From Macrothele yani (Eukaryota > Arthropoda > Arachnida > Araneae > Macrothelidae): 64,000 nt of DNA. Every line of letters starts with the position of its first letter. Positions within the stretch are counted from its first letter, which is position 1. Shown here in pieces: positions 45,903 to 58,021 of this stretch. The translations under genes were made by a program, and so were the position numbers. Location: positions 55,477,936 through 55,541,935 of the forward strand of contig CM077016.1 of the NCBI GenBank assembly GCA_039090855.1. Reading direction: 5' to 3'. The notes under the pieces were generated by a model that was not told the origin of the DNA, did no database searches, and saw only the letters and a list, made by a program, of their open reading frames with translations.

Positions 45903-48400
45903 TCTTTGGAGACTCCTACTGAAATCAAAGATTTCTAGATCACAAGTGCTTTAAAAAAAAGTTAGGAATTTTAATCTGGTATAATATTTTGAAGGAGTTA
46001 TTATACATGTATCCGAGTGATTTGATAGTACTTAATTTTGATTCTGTTTGCTTTGTGATTTCTGTGACAAACGAAACTGCATCTTTTTCTAAAAAATGCA
46101 TGTGGATGGAACGGACAGACCCGTGAAGTTTGAAAACCTTAAAAATGTCTTGATGCCATAAACTGAAAAATGTATGTACTGTAGTTACAAAAAGTTTGCA
46201 TGATTCTTCAGAATAGCAAATAAACGCATCTTCAACCTGCGGTTTTCAACTGTTAAAAACTGTCACTTGTTTTAAACTGTTTGAAAGTATCAGAAAAAAA
46301 AAATGTCCAAGTTTCTAAATAAAAAGATTATCGAGATACTCAAAGCTAAAATATTATTTTTTGATTTTGCGAAAATCTATTAACTACTTTTGAAATTATT
46401 AAAACATTAAGTTGTAATAGCGGAACGGAATAAATTTTAAAAAAATGCGTAACTTTTAAAGTTTTCAACAGATTTTGATGAAATTTAAATCTGAACGTTA
46501 TTTTAACATGTATTGGTTTCCGTGAAAATTGCATGCCGATATTTTAAAAATTAGAGAAATTTTACTTTAGAAAATTTTATTCCAGTCCTGTTGCTGGGGT
46601 AAGATCGAGCACTTGCCTGAACCACGGAAATCGTGTGATTGATTGACAGAACTGATCGCCCCGTTGGCTTTTGAACTTCCAGGCTATGACTGACCCCTTC
46701 TTTGTAACAAAATGCCTCCACTGTATAAGTAAAAGATGTTTTTTTTTTCTCCCCCAAAGAGATATCCAAGCTGTTTAAAACTTTGACGCAATTACCTGTC
46801 ACTGAAAAATATGAACAAGTAGTAGAGTAAGATTTTGAAATGCCAAAAATGCAACAATTGCACAAACTAGTGAAGCCCTTTTATGAATATATATTGTTAT
46901 AAAATGTACCTAAATAATGGCATAAAATAATCATCGCACATTCTAAATAGACATTTATCTGGTTCATTTCTCTGAACTGTGTGGTATTCAATTTGCGCTT
47001 TTTATGTGATGCTTTTTAAAATTGCATATGGGGGAAGAGGAAAAATACCGTGATTAATGCCCAGAAAAAAAGTGCAAACATTTCATGTAATATATTATGA
47101 TTATGACCTTACTCCCCCCCCCTAACCAAGTTAAAATGATTCAGGCAGGTACTACGAGCTAAGGAGTTGGGTGTCAAAATGTTGCGCCTAGAGCAATCCC
47201 ACAGAATCGATCGCCACTTCCTGAATTCTGCGTCTGTATTATAAATGTGCTTACCGTGAGCCATATTCGGAATTTTGCGGCAAAAATCACTGTTGTTTTT
47301 TCTTCATGTCTATAAAATTCCTTGAGAATTTTATTTCAGAATTATTGAGGAGCTCAATGTAATTTCTCAAACTTGTTGCAGTGCCATTGGCCATGTTGAA
47401 TTTAGGAAAATATTCTGAATCCCATAAACCTGTGCGCAGAGTTATGGTCGCTATTTTCACAAAATGCGGCTAGTTAATCCAAAATGCAAAAGAAAAATTA
47501 GTGTCTGTAGCAAAATGGCGCCAGCCATTTAAATATCAACGCATCAGCAGATTCTGCTACAGCTTTTCTATTTATGCAAAAACAAAAATTTCTGAAATTC
47601 TGGCAGCGATTCGCGCTCCGCTAATGTTATTTTTTTTAATCCTTAAAGTATGTTTCTACAGTATCTGTTTGCTTAATCACTCCCTCCCCTCCTCCACACA
47701 CTTTAGAGCACCCCCATAAAGGATGGGTGGGGTAAGATTATAGAGGCCACAGGGATTAGACTCCTTCGCCCTATTCAAAGCTTAAACCAGAGTCAGCATT
47801 GACGTCAGAGGCATTTCATCAAGGCCATCAACAGTAGTTTTCCACTGACGTCCAAAGCATTATTGGTGTGAATAATTCAGTTGGTGTTATGATTTTCTGA
47901 GAGATAAAAGCGGCCAACTTTAGCATTTTGCTACAACTTGTTTCCCCATTTTAGCCGTTTTGCTACAGCATTTTTTGAGCCAACTGCAAGAATGTTAAAC
48001 CAGTGCATCCACTGCAAGAATGTTAATCTATTCTTGCTCTCACAATGCTCAGGCACTCCTAGATTAAGAAAGAGATGAGTATGGAAGAGGGGAGGGAGGG
48101 AAGGGAGGTATCTATTCAAAGTAAGCAGGAGGTAGGGACTTAATCTCAATTGATGAATCATGTTTGTCTGACTAAGGCTGAGATGTTGGTGACAAGTTCA
48201 GTCATTTTTTAACAGAGGAATGCAGAAGTCACCTGAGTGATCATTGTCATTGCGACTGTGGTGAACTACACAAGGCAGTAAACCGTAGTAGCAAATAAGG
48301 AAGTTACCAGTTCTGTGTTACATTTGTCCAGTGCACAAAAAAAGGAAAAAAAAAACACAACTTTGCTAATTTTCTAAGTCCTCTAAAAGTTCCACTGAAA
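45903..48400. other. Non-coding left half of the TAGTGTTC hAT element
   Basis: Long AT-rich sequence before the transposase. TTTTGCTACAACTT-like motifs near 47930 recur near 53335. TGACGTCA-like sites occur near 47802 and 47845. No supported coding region. Confidence 0.35.
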
Positions 48401-48698
48401 GAAAACATCCCTCAGCCAGTGAACAGTTCAACGATTCTTCTGTTTCAGGAAGTGCTGAAAAAACTGAACAACTTCCAACTCAAGGTCAGCAGGTGAGTAC
48501 TGTTAATTCCAAGCACCGTTCTAGTGGCATTAACAAAGAATGGTTAACTGTGACTGAAGATGGAATGTTATGCACCGTATATGCCTGAAATATGCTACAA
48601 AAACTGCTAATCGAGAATTAACATGGGCGGATACTCCTTGTGCTCGACTGAGGAAAGAAAGCCTTTCAAATCATGAAAAAAGTAAGATGCACTCTGAT

Positions 48699-49187
48699 GC
48701 CTGGATCATTAAACTTACCCAGAACATTGTCAGAAATTGCATTCTGCACACCTACTCTAGCATTGAAATCCCCTGCTATTATAACTTTTTTTTTAGCACC
48801 AAACTGGCTCAAAACAGCTTTTAGCTCATTCCAGAAATCTTCTTTCTTATCAGAAGGTTCCGAGTCACAAGGAGCATACACTACAACAATTACAATTCTC
48901 TGAAGTTTCACTTTCAAACGAATCCAGAGAATTCTCTCACTTATGCAACTATAGTCAATCAAGTTGTTCTTCATCTTTTCACTTAAAATCACACCTACAC
49001 CAGCCTGTCCTCTCATATTATCCAATACTCCAGACCACACACTAACAGTTCCATTCACTTCTATCCAAATTTCCTTCTTTTTGGTTTCACTTGCACACAG
49101 TGCATCCAGTCTATACTTATTCATCTCTTCAATCACCTCATTCATCTTGCCATTTATACCTCTAGTATTCACCAATCTTACACTCAC
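48699..49187 (-). pseudogene. LINE AP-endonuclease fragment inside the hAT transposase
   Basis: The minus-strand frame shows VNTRGINGKMNEVIEEMNKY, LDALCASETKKKEIW, GVGVILSEKM, VVVYAPCDSE and VIIAGDFNARVGVQN, the ordered motifs of the LINE endonuclease (GDFNARVG contains a catalytic Asp/Asn pair). It ends within the domain at NDPG, where zinc-finger sequence of the hAT gene begins. RT is absent. It probably belongs with the LINE remnant at 31888-32588. Confidence 0.8.
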
Positions 49188-49300
49188 TCAGCCAAGATCT
49201 ATTTTTCATACGCCGTTTAGAAAGTCCAGGTCGATTCCGTGGTGGACCGTCCTTCTCAAGTGTGGTAGGTCCACCAGAGTCATTCTTAATATTTCTTTTT

Positions 49301-49570
49301 GTCTTTTTAATCAGGTAAGTACATCAGTGTGGGGGATTAGCCCACAGCTGAGGGTTCCAGTCGGTCATTCAACCTAAGGATTCTGGAACAAAACCCAGCG
49401 AGTTGGGGTCTTTTCGCCAATGTCACACAGAACTAGCTTGCACCTCTCCAAGATTCACAGAGGCCCTAGTTGCTGTTGTGTGTGCCATTGTTACCACGGA
49501 GCGCCCCGAGGAGGCAAACCCATCGCTCACTACGACCGCCCGCGGCAAGAATAATGGTGTTGCAAAATTG
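49301..49570 (+). mobile_element. LINE 5'-end sequence, head-to-head with the endonuclease fragment
   Basis: The first 50 bp match 31888-31937 (GTCTTTTTAATCAGGTAAGT...). It points right while the endonuclease fragment next to it points left. The right limit is approximate, where hAT coding similarity resumes. Confidence 0.55.
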
Positions 49571-51250
49571 CTGAAGGATGCAACTCAAAATCTTTTAATT
49601 AATTGCCATTGTGTTAAATCACCGTCTAGCTTTAGCTAGTGCCCAGGCTGCACAAGAAGTTAAGTATTTAGTAAAATTCAATGACATTCTGCGGCAGTTT
49701 TTTTTTTACTTTCAAAATCCTGGTGTTCGAATGGCTGGATTGCACCAAATACAAAACATTTTCAACATACCTCAGATGAAACTGAAAAATGGCCAGTGAT
49801 ACTAGATGGCTTTCTCATGAAGCTGCTGTTCAGTCACTTCGTAAAACACTAATGAGTGTTGTGGCTGCACTGGAGAGAGAAGCCATTGAACGAAATGATG
49901 TCACTGCAGAAGGTTTAAGTAAATTTATTAAAACATACTCATTTCTTGCTACATTAATGATGATGTGTGATATACTGCCAATTTTGAGCAACCTATCTAG
50001 ATCATGGTTATGGCAAGATACAGACTTAACCACTGTTAAATCAATATTAGAGGCAGCCAAATCTAAAATAATTTTACTGAAATCTGACCTAGGAGAAAAT
50101 TTCAGAAATCTACCCTTGCTATTGGAAAATGAGTGGATGGACCTGGCTGTTAAAGTAGATGAGGAAAGTGCAGAGCTGTACAAGAAAAATGTTTATGATA
50201 AATATCTGGATGTGATACAAATTCATTTAGAACACAGATTCCCAGACATGCCAATAATGTCAGCATTTTCTATCATATTTAACCCTGTTGCTGTAAAAGA
50301 AACATCACCAGAGAGGGTTAGTGAGCTATGCAAAGAGTTATTTATTCACTACTCAAAAAATGGAAATCCCTTGCCTCTTGATTATACTGCCACAAAAGCA
50401 GAATGGAGTGAGGCCTCAGTGATGATCAGAAGTGACTCATAAAGATGTCAACAAGAAACTGTCTCTAAAAGCTGTCAACAAATCATGAACTTAGAGAATC
50501 GTTCCCTAATTTATCCAAATTAGCTACAATTTGTCTCTCTTTACCAGTGTCAACTGCAGAATGTGAAAGAGGATTCTCTGCTTTGAAAAGAATTAAAACT
50601 TGCCTACGAAACAGAATGAGCCAGAAAACTCTAAACAATTTATTGATGATAGCATTAGAAGGTCCTGATCCTTCAACTTTCAATTATGATCGAGCTGCTG
50701 ATAACTGGGCAGGGAAGAAAAAAGAAAAATACATATCTGAATACCCTGGTTATACATGTACATCACACGTGAAATTAAGAATAATGTAAACTTTGGCTGG
50801 CACCTTAAATAGCAGTTTCCATTTTTAACTCTGCAGGCAAGAAAAAAAATACTGTTTTATTGCTAATTCAGTAAAATTTCAAAAATTGAATAAGTTGTGA
50901 TTTCCTTTATGAGTACTTTATTGTGCTCCGTATTAAGTGCACATAATTGTAAGAGTGGAAAACTTATTTCCACATACACCATAAATACTGATGAAGACTG
51001 GCTGAAATCTGCATCAAAATTTCATTTATTAGTAAGTACCTATTTTTTTTTATCATTTATGTACAATTTTCTAATATTTATCATGTTAGTTACCTTAATG
51101 CCTACCACACTGCTAAGATGTTTAATAAGTATAATAATATTAAACAATTTTATTTTTATCTTCGTCTGTGGCGGTGGGGGGTCGTTAAAAGTGCCATCCA
51201 GCTAAAATTTCTTGCCACCCAGCTGTAAAAAAAATCTAGGGAAAACACTA

Positions 51251-52307
51251 TTGCTCTTTTATAAAAATTACCTTCACACATTCAGTTGACATCCTCCATT
51301 AGTGTGTTTTCTTGGGGCAGAAACTAAGTCTGGTATCTGGTGCATTCACTAGGGTGGGCGAATCCAAGGAAGAGCAGGATATTTATTTTGCATACTTCTG
51401 CTCATTATGAATGCAAGGGACAGAGGTAACAAAAAAGTGGCTGTTGCCGTTACAAGAGGACATTTGTTTCTTCCGCTCTTTACAAATTATGAGGGATAAA
51501 AAGAACAGATGTTATCCAATAGCATTTCATGAACTTATCACTACTTTGCAGCCTAAAATGGAAACCGTACAACAAAGTAAAAGAAACAGAAATTCATTTT
51601 TTAACTTACGATGACTTAGAAAAGGAAAATAAAACAAAACAAACTTACTGGTCATTTGGGTTAATAAAATCAATAGTTCAGTGGTCTGGCCAATGGCCAG
51701 AGGACCACTGGGTAATTCGAACGCTGTAAGTGCATTTGTCTACTAGGTTGTTTCTTGCTCCAGTTTTAATAATAAATCACCCAGTGAAAACTGTCTACAA
51801 GTGCACAAAGGACAAGCATACTGAATGTTTAATATAAAAGATGTCTATGGAAACTCATGGCAAACACTACATGTCAATATCACAAATAATAAATATAGGA
51901 TAGATTTTAAACAAGCAGAATAAGCTATAACAAACAAACAAAACTGATGTGATTTTGACTAAGTAGCAAAAATGTGAATAATACATTTTTTTGTAACCAG
52001 TAAGATAAGAATAAACTAATTACATACTTGCTTGTATTGTAGTATTTTCTATTCCTGAATTTCTTTTCTGTTTCTTTTTCTTCCTCTTCCACCATAACAG
52101 ACCAGTCACTTGATGTGTTGTTCTCACTCTCATAAAGACATGCATTGGAACGCTTACTACTGAAGCTTTACAAAAGAAAAAAAAAAAAAAAATGTTTAAT
52201 ATCCCTTACTTTATTGAGAGAAATAAAGATCTAAAACAGTACACAATGGCTTAAAAGTAGTTACAACTTTGCTGAAACACATTACAGTCACACATTTAGT
52301 TGACATC
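51251..52307. other. Unassigned AT-rich DNA
   Basis: No recognised gene or repeat end. Confidence 0.4.
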
Positions 52308-52431
52308 AATAAATGAATACCTTGCCCATAACGGGCAGTTTTTTATAGTAATAAATGAATACCTTGCCCATAACGGGCAGTTTTTTTATAGTAATAAATG
52401 AATACCTTGCCCATAACGGGCAGTTTTTATT
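52308..52431. repeat. Three tandem 42-43 bp units with a TGCCC/GGGCA hairpin
   Basis: Units start at 52308, 52350 and 52393 (AATAAATGAATACCTTGCCC...). Each contains TGCCCATAACGGGCA, a short stem-loop, followed by a T-run. The copies differ only in T-run length. Confidence 0.9.
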
Positions 52432-53743
52432 AGGTAACATCAACCACTTGTTCTGCAGAACAATAACTTTCTTACCTATTAGCAGTCGCAGAATGTAGAC
52501 GTACGCTGTATGAGGATAGTTTCAAAATTATAAGCAGATAACTTTTGCTTGCAGATTAAAATAAAATAAAAATGTTATTTACAGGTATTAAAATACTTGC
52601 TCAAGGCTTTACTTAGATTAATATACTTAATTATATTTTAACTTAAAGAACTTTCAATTATTTTTCACATCTTTTGAGTTTTTTATTTTTACAGATATTT
52701 CTGGCCACTAGATTTTTATCAAAGCCTGTTTTTAATGTATAGAAACTGTATCAAAAGTTTTGTTTACACAGAAGGAATTTAAATTTTGTTGCCAGATTTT
52801 CTCTTGCATTTTCCAGTTATTAAATTAAAATCTTTTCCTTATGTACTTTGTAAGTTTAATGTTTTCAAATTAAAATGTTGAAAATGCTATTAATAATTTT
52901 TGAAGGTTCATCGATGGAACTGTTTTCATGGATGAAAAAAACTTTCTTTAATTTGTCTCTTGTCTTTATGAAGTTCATAGTCCAATATTTTAATTTTGCC
53001 ATGCTCCATTTCACACACATTGCTGCACACGCAATTGTAATGTACTAAAAATTATTTATTGTTTTTATTACTTTTTCTTTAAATTATCTTATTCTATTAT
53101 TATCGTGGTTCGTACTTTACCGGTTTGAAAGTTTTCTGTCTAAATGCTTGTGTGCGATAATTTTTTTGGGGGGGTACAACTCTGCCTATTAGGCACTTAT
53201 TGCTTTTTTAAGTCAACTACAAACTATTTTGTCATAAAAATTATAAAAGAAATACACTATATGATCTAAAGTATTCAGACAGTGTTTAAGCTGGATTTTT
53301 CTTCTCTTGTAGCAATTTGGCTATTTTGTCAGCAAAAGTTGTAGCAAAATGCTATGCAGATTAGCCAAATTTATGGTTCTATTTTTCCCTATAGTTATGT
53401 ATGAAAATATAAGCACGACGCATTGGCTAAATAAAATTTTGTATTTTAAATAAAATTCAAGAATAAAAACACTTCTAATTTTTATAAAACAATGCTTACA
53501 TTTGCTGATGCATACAGTTTGAGACCAGGACTGAGTAAAGCCACAACCGACACACCGACCAACCAGAATCGAAATGGCGCATGCAAGCTCCTGTGAAAAA
53601 AAAGCCTCTTTCCTTATCCAACACAGCAAAGCCCTTGAAAAAGTTTTCTCAAGTCTCACCAGTGATTTTCTGTAATAGGAGAAAAGACAAAGGGGATGGA
53701 AAAATCACAACAGGGCAAAGGGGAAAAAAAAATGATGGGGAAG
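52432..53743. other. Unassigned AT-rich DNA
   Basis: TTTTGCTACAACTT-like sequence near 53330 recurs from 47930. Nothing else is supported. Confidence 0.4.
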
Positions 53744-54153
53744 TAGTGTTCTTCCTGGAGCCTTTTTACTGGGTGGCCCACCCAGCTATTTTCTCTGCCG
53801 CCCAGCTAAATTTCCTTTAACCAACTTTTTTCCAACGCAAATAATAGTAAGAGGAAAACTTATTCCCACATACACCATAAATATTGATGAAAACTGGCCA
53901 AAATCCGTGTCGAATATGATTTATTAGTAAGTACTCATTTTTTTTTAATGATTTATGTGCAATTTTCTAATGTTGTTTATCATGTTATGCTACATTAATG
54001 CCTACCACACCACTAAAGATGTTTAATAAGTATAGTAACGTTGAGCAAAACATATACACCTATTTTTTCCGGCTGGAGAAGGTGTCATTTAAAGTACCAC
54101 CCAGCTGAAATTTCTTGCCATCCAGCTGTAAAAAAAATCTAGGGAGAACACTA
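53744..54153. mobile_element. Short deletion derivative (MITE-like) of the 45.4-51.3 kb hAT element
   Basis: It starts TAGTGTTCTTCCTGGAGCC and ends AGGGAGAACACTA. The left 80 bp matches 45449-45530 and the right 310 bp matches 50940-51250 (CATACACCATAAATAYTGATG and onward). The transposase region is deleted. It would depend on transposase supplied by a full-length relative. Confidence 0.75.
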
Positions 54154-54240
54154 TCCTGGTTTGGGTTTTACTGCGCACATCTATGGTGTCGCCATCTGTA
54201 GTTAAACAAAATAAACAAGTAGCATTTATGGAGTAGAAAT

Positions 54241-57210
54241 CATCATCATTGTCAACCATTATCAATCCACTGCTGGACGAAGGTCTCCCCAAATTTCCTC
54301 CACAACGGTCTGTCTTTTGCCAGTCTCCTCCATGTCACCCCTGCATACTTTCGAATTTCATCCACCTATCTCCCATGTGGTCTTCTTCTGGGTCTTTTCC
54401 TGTCCCTTGGAATCCAATCTAAAATTCCGGCTGTCCATCGATGATCTGTCCTTCTGGCAGTATGTCCAGCCCATTGCCATTTCAGGGATTTAACTCTGAT
54501 CATGATGTCTTCCACTCTTGTCATTTTTCGGATCCACGAGTTCCTCTTCTTATCTCTCCTGGTTACACCAAGTATGCACCTCTCCATGCTTCTTTGGGTT
54601 GTCTGCAGCCTTTGTATGTCTCTTTTAGTTAAGGTCCACGTCTCTGCACCATACGTAAGCACTGGAAGGATGCATTGATCAAACACTTTTCTTTTAAGAC
54701 AAAATGGCATATTGCTCTTGAAAATTATGCTGTTTCTCCCAAAAGCTCTCCAGGCAAGTTTTGTACGCCGATTAATTTCTTCATCAATGTGACCCTCACT
54801 TGATATCTGCTGTCCAAGATAAACGTACGTGCCCGTTATCTCCAGCTTTTCTCCATCAATCGATAAATCTTCATTTCTTGTAAAAGCATTGAACATCAAT
54901 TTTGTCTTCTGAAAGTTCATTTTCAATCGCACTTCTTTACTCTTGTCAGTAAGTTCCTGGATCATACTCTGCAGCTCTGATGGGGTAGTTGCAAAAATGA
55001 CATCAGCAAAACGAAGGTGGGTTAGATAATCTCCATTAATCTTTATCCCCTTGTTTTCGCAGCTTCAGCGATTGAAAGACACTTTGCAATGTGGCATTAA
55101 AGAGCTTCGGGAGATATGGTGTCACCTTGTCTCACTCCCTTTCCAATCTTTTTACGTGTTGTATTTTCAAACAGCCTAATCTTTGCACTTGCATTTTCAT
55201 AGATGTTATTAATAATATTAATGTATGCATCTTCAATACCGCAGGTTTTCAGAGCCATTGTAACTGCTGATGGTTTCACCGAATCAAAGGCTTTTTCATA
55301 ATCGATAAAAGCCATGCACAATGGAAGTTCATATTCCCTCGCTCTTTCAATTAGTTCTCTCAGCACGTAGATTCGATCTATTGTGCTGTAGCCACTCCTG
55401 AATCCAGCTTGTTCTCTCGGTTGAGCCATGTCCAGCGTTACCTTCAAGCGGTGTGAAAGAACTTTAGTGAAGATTTTATAAACTACTGATAGGAGGCTGA
55501 TAGGTCTGTAGTTTCCGAGATCCTCAATGTCACCTTTCTTGTAGCAGGATCATTGTAGCGGTGTTCCAATCCTCAGGAATCTTTCCTTCATTAAGGCATA
55601 GAGTGAAAATTTGGGCGAGTACTGTTTTGATTTCTCCACTTGCTTCTTGTATGATGTCTACAGTAATTCCATCTTCTCCTGGAGCTTTTCCACGCTTCAT
55701 GTTCTTGATTGCATGTGCAACTTCTGCTGGAAGGACTGGAGGAACTCTGGTACTGGTATCTTTCATGATGTCTGGAGTGCATGTATCATCCCTCTCATAT
55801 AATTTGGAGTAGAAATCTTTCACTCTTGTCAAAATTTCGCCTCTATTTCTTGTTACAGAACCATCTTCTTTTCTCAGTGCCATAATCTGTTTTCTTCCCT
55901 TACTGAGATGTCCCTTCCCTTACTGAGATGTCCCAACATTTTCGTTTTTCCTGATAATTTATTTACATGCAACTTGTTCTTAGACCCAGCTAATTTTGTT
56001 GCTGTTTCCATAAGAGCTTTGGTTACTTTTCTGTTAACTTCAGAGATGTCCACTTCTTCTGATGTTAGGCCTTCTAAAGCAGAGAACCTGTTCTTCAGTT
56101 CCAACTTGAAGGTATTATGGTGTTTTTTAAGGTTGGTTATGTCGATAGATTTTGTTTGTCTTATGAGCTTGCCACGTTCAAGTTTAGTGTTGAGGTGCAT
56201 CTTACATCTCACCAATCTATGGCCACTACCTGTGTTGAACTTGTTTAGCACACTGCAGTCTTCTATGACGAATTTTTTGTTACACATAATAAAATCAATT
56301 TCACTTGTCGTCCCATTTGGATGTCTCCCTTTCCATTTCCTGTGTGGCTTTTTCTTGAAGAAGGAGTTCAAGATGAAAAATCCTTCTGCCTCTGCAAACT
56401 CAACGAGAGTATTTCCACGCTGGTTTCTGTTGCCGTGACCGAATTTACCTACTGAAGTTTCATTCTGTTGCTGTTGCCCTATTTTTGCATTGAAATCTCC
56501 CATAATTATTTTCAAGTGCTGCTTACCTTTATTATTTAGATGACAAATTTCCTCATAAAATTCTTCAATTTCTTCTTCAGGATGACTTGTGGTTGGTGCA
56601 TAAGTTTGAATAATCTGAGCCTGGTATCTTTTCGAGAGTTTGATAACAAGTCTTGCAGCTCTGTCAGAGGAACTTTCACCTTCTACAACTTTATCCTTCA
56701 GTTTCTTGTTTATTATAAATCCAACACCACTAGTTCTGCCAGTATCTGTCCTACGATAGTAGAAGAGATGTCCACTTTTCAGTTCGATGAGATCTCCTTT
56801 TTTCCTTACCTCACTTAGCCCCACGATGTCCCACTTGATCCTTTGTAGTTCCTCTTCCAATTCAAGAAGCCTTAAATCAGAAGATAGGGAGCGTCCATTG
56901 TACGTAGCCAAGGTCAGCATCAGATGGCAGCCTAGTCCGGTCCTCCGGGGATTCTTAGCACCCTCTGCCTTCATGTTGCACTGGCCTCTGCCTTGGCCAG
57001 GTACATTCCAGCTGCCGGAGACTGAGGGCCAAGATTTAAGTTGTGGAATCATTTTGAAGGGGTTTGGCCATAACTCACCACGCTGGCCAAGCGGGTTGGT
57101 GAGTGTGGGATAGAATTTCCTCTAATCCCGATGGTATAGTTATACCGCTATTGGCGGTCGTCAGAGCCCCTTTAGTGGGAACAGGATGCACCACGAGAAG
57201 GCGGGGTTGA
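54241..57210 (-). mobile_element. RTE-type LINE, near full length
   Basis: A minus-strand element with endonuclease, RT and C-terminal region in that order. Its 3' end carries a short ATGATGATG tract at about 54241-54252, as RTE elements often do. The 5' limit near 57210 is estimated from the end of GC-richer leader sequence. The 3' part matches the fragment at 31850-33025. Confidence 0.8.
54366..57052 (-). pseudogene. RTE endonuclease-reverse transcriptase, frameshifted, RT motif FADV
   Basis: The first frame (55874-57052) holds the AP endonuclease: LATYNGRSLSS, WDIVGLSEVRKKG, QTYAPTTSHPE, IIMGDFNAKIGQ and the SEIDFIM and SGHRLVRC blocks. RT follows in 55530-55883 (KRGKAPGEDGITVDIIQE) and 55097-55447 (AFIDYEKAFDSV, GVRQGDTISPEAL). 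The catalytic box near 54995-55020 reads LRFADVIF: the second Asp of FADD is Val. The C-terminal frame (54366-54965) has ILPVLTYGAETWTLTK and WQWAGHTARRTDHRWT. Frames break near 55880, 55530-55447 and 55097. The enzyme would do target-primed reverse transcription; this copy cannot. Confidence 0.88.
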
Positions 57211-57799
57211 CATTTGTCAAGGAGAGTATGCACTTGTATTTTTAAGTAATATTTTATGTTATTGTTTTTCTTCTTGAAATGTTTTTTCTCCTGTTCAATA
57301 AGGTACCTCCATGCAAACTGAAGCTCTACTGGACTATTAACGTTACAGTTGTATCTTTTGGTTTTCTCAATGACTACAGCCTCGGAGGTCAGAATCTGGG
57401 CATGTGATCTATGCGATGTTATAATTTTCATGTTAGTCTAATCAGGAGTTACATGATTTCTGATACAATGTTGTAGTAATGAATTTTTTTTCATCTTTTC
57501 TTGTCCAATTCGTAATATTACGAAAATTTCGGAAGGGGCCGTGTGATGGCGTTGGTGAAAAGGTTAGCTGCCTGAGCCAGCTTACAACGCCCTTTCGAGA
57601 ATCAAATTTAAACACCATTTCAGTTGTACGAATGGGCAATTCAGAACATTTTTGTGGCAAACTTTACACATGTAAGTCAAGAAGAATACATAGAAACAGA
57701 CCAATTTTTGGAAAATCGCCTAAGCAAGTCTAACAATACAAGGTACCCAGAAACTTCATGCTTTTATTCCTATCCCACTGAGTAATTCAAAAAATAAGA
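57211..57799. other. Unassigned DNA
   Basis: Short frames only, none with a recognised domain. Confidence 0.4.
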
Positions 57800-58021
57800 G
57801 TGAAGATGTTCTCAGAATCAAACGAGTCAGCTACTGAAAAAGTATCAGCATTACAAGACAGACTGCAAATAACAGAAATTAATGGTTACATAACCATAAT
57901 CTATGAAAACAACTGGTGGGTACCGTATGTTCTAGCAAAAGAAGAAAGTGAAAATGAAGTTAAGGTCTCTTTTTTACATCCAGCTGGTCCATCTACATCC
58001 TTTTCCTACCCTAGCCCACAA

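Larger units (their letters stand above)
48546..50789 (+). pseudogene. ZNF862/KIAA1586-like hAT transposase, interrupted by LINE sequence
   Basis: The zinc-finger part near 48565-48680 reads RICLKYATKTAN...WADTPCARLRKESLSNHEKSKMHSDA, like the TTF-type finger of ZNF862-like proteins. After LINE sequence (48699 to about 49570) the protein resumes with LALASAQAAQEVKYLVKFND and IQNIFNIPQMKLK. It continues with DTRWLSHEAAVQSLRKTLMS and LATLMMMCDILPILSNLSR, the conserved hAT RNase-H-like region. The C-terminal frame (50547-50789) has STAECERGFSALKRIKTCLR, the dimerisation motif. Frameshifts lie near 49617, 49795 and 50440. Part of the region between finger and core is missing. It would act on the TAGTGTTC termini. 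Confidence 0.75.
45449..51250 (+). mobile_element. hAT-type element with TAGTGTTCTCCCTAGA termini
   Basis: The left end TAGTGTTCTCCCTAGAGCC is mirrored at the right by CTAGGGAAAACACTA. Motifs GCCGCCCAGCTG and GCCACCCAGCTG lie near the ends. A ZNF862-like transposase is encoded inside. A short derivative with the same ends lies at 53744-54153. I found no matching target duplication, so the exact limits may be off by a few bases or the flanks have diverged. Confidence 0.6.

Noticed and set aside
45449..51250. 8-bp target duplication for the TAGTGTTC element
   Set aside because: Flanks GCATCATG and TTGCTCTT do not match, and shifting the ends by one or two bases did not help.
52308..52431. CRISPR-like repeats
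   Set aside because: The units are adjacent with no unique spacers and the DNA is eukaryotic.
55561..57113. Plus-strand frames across the RTE LINE
   Set aside because: They are antisense to the endonuclease and RT motifs.
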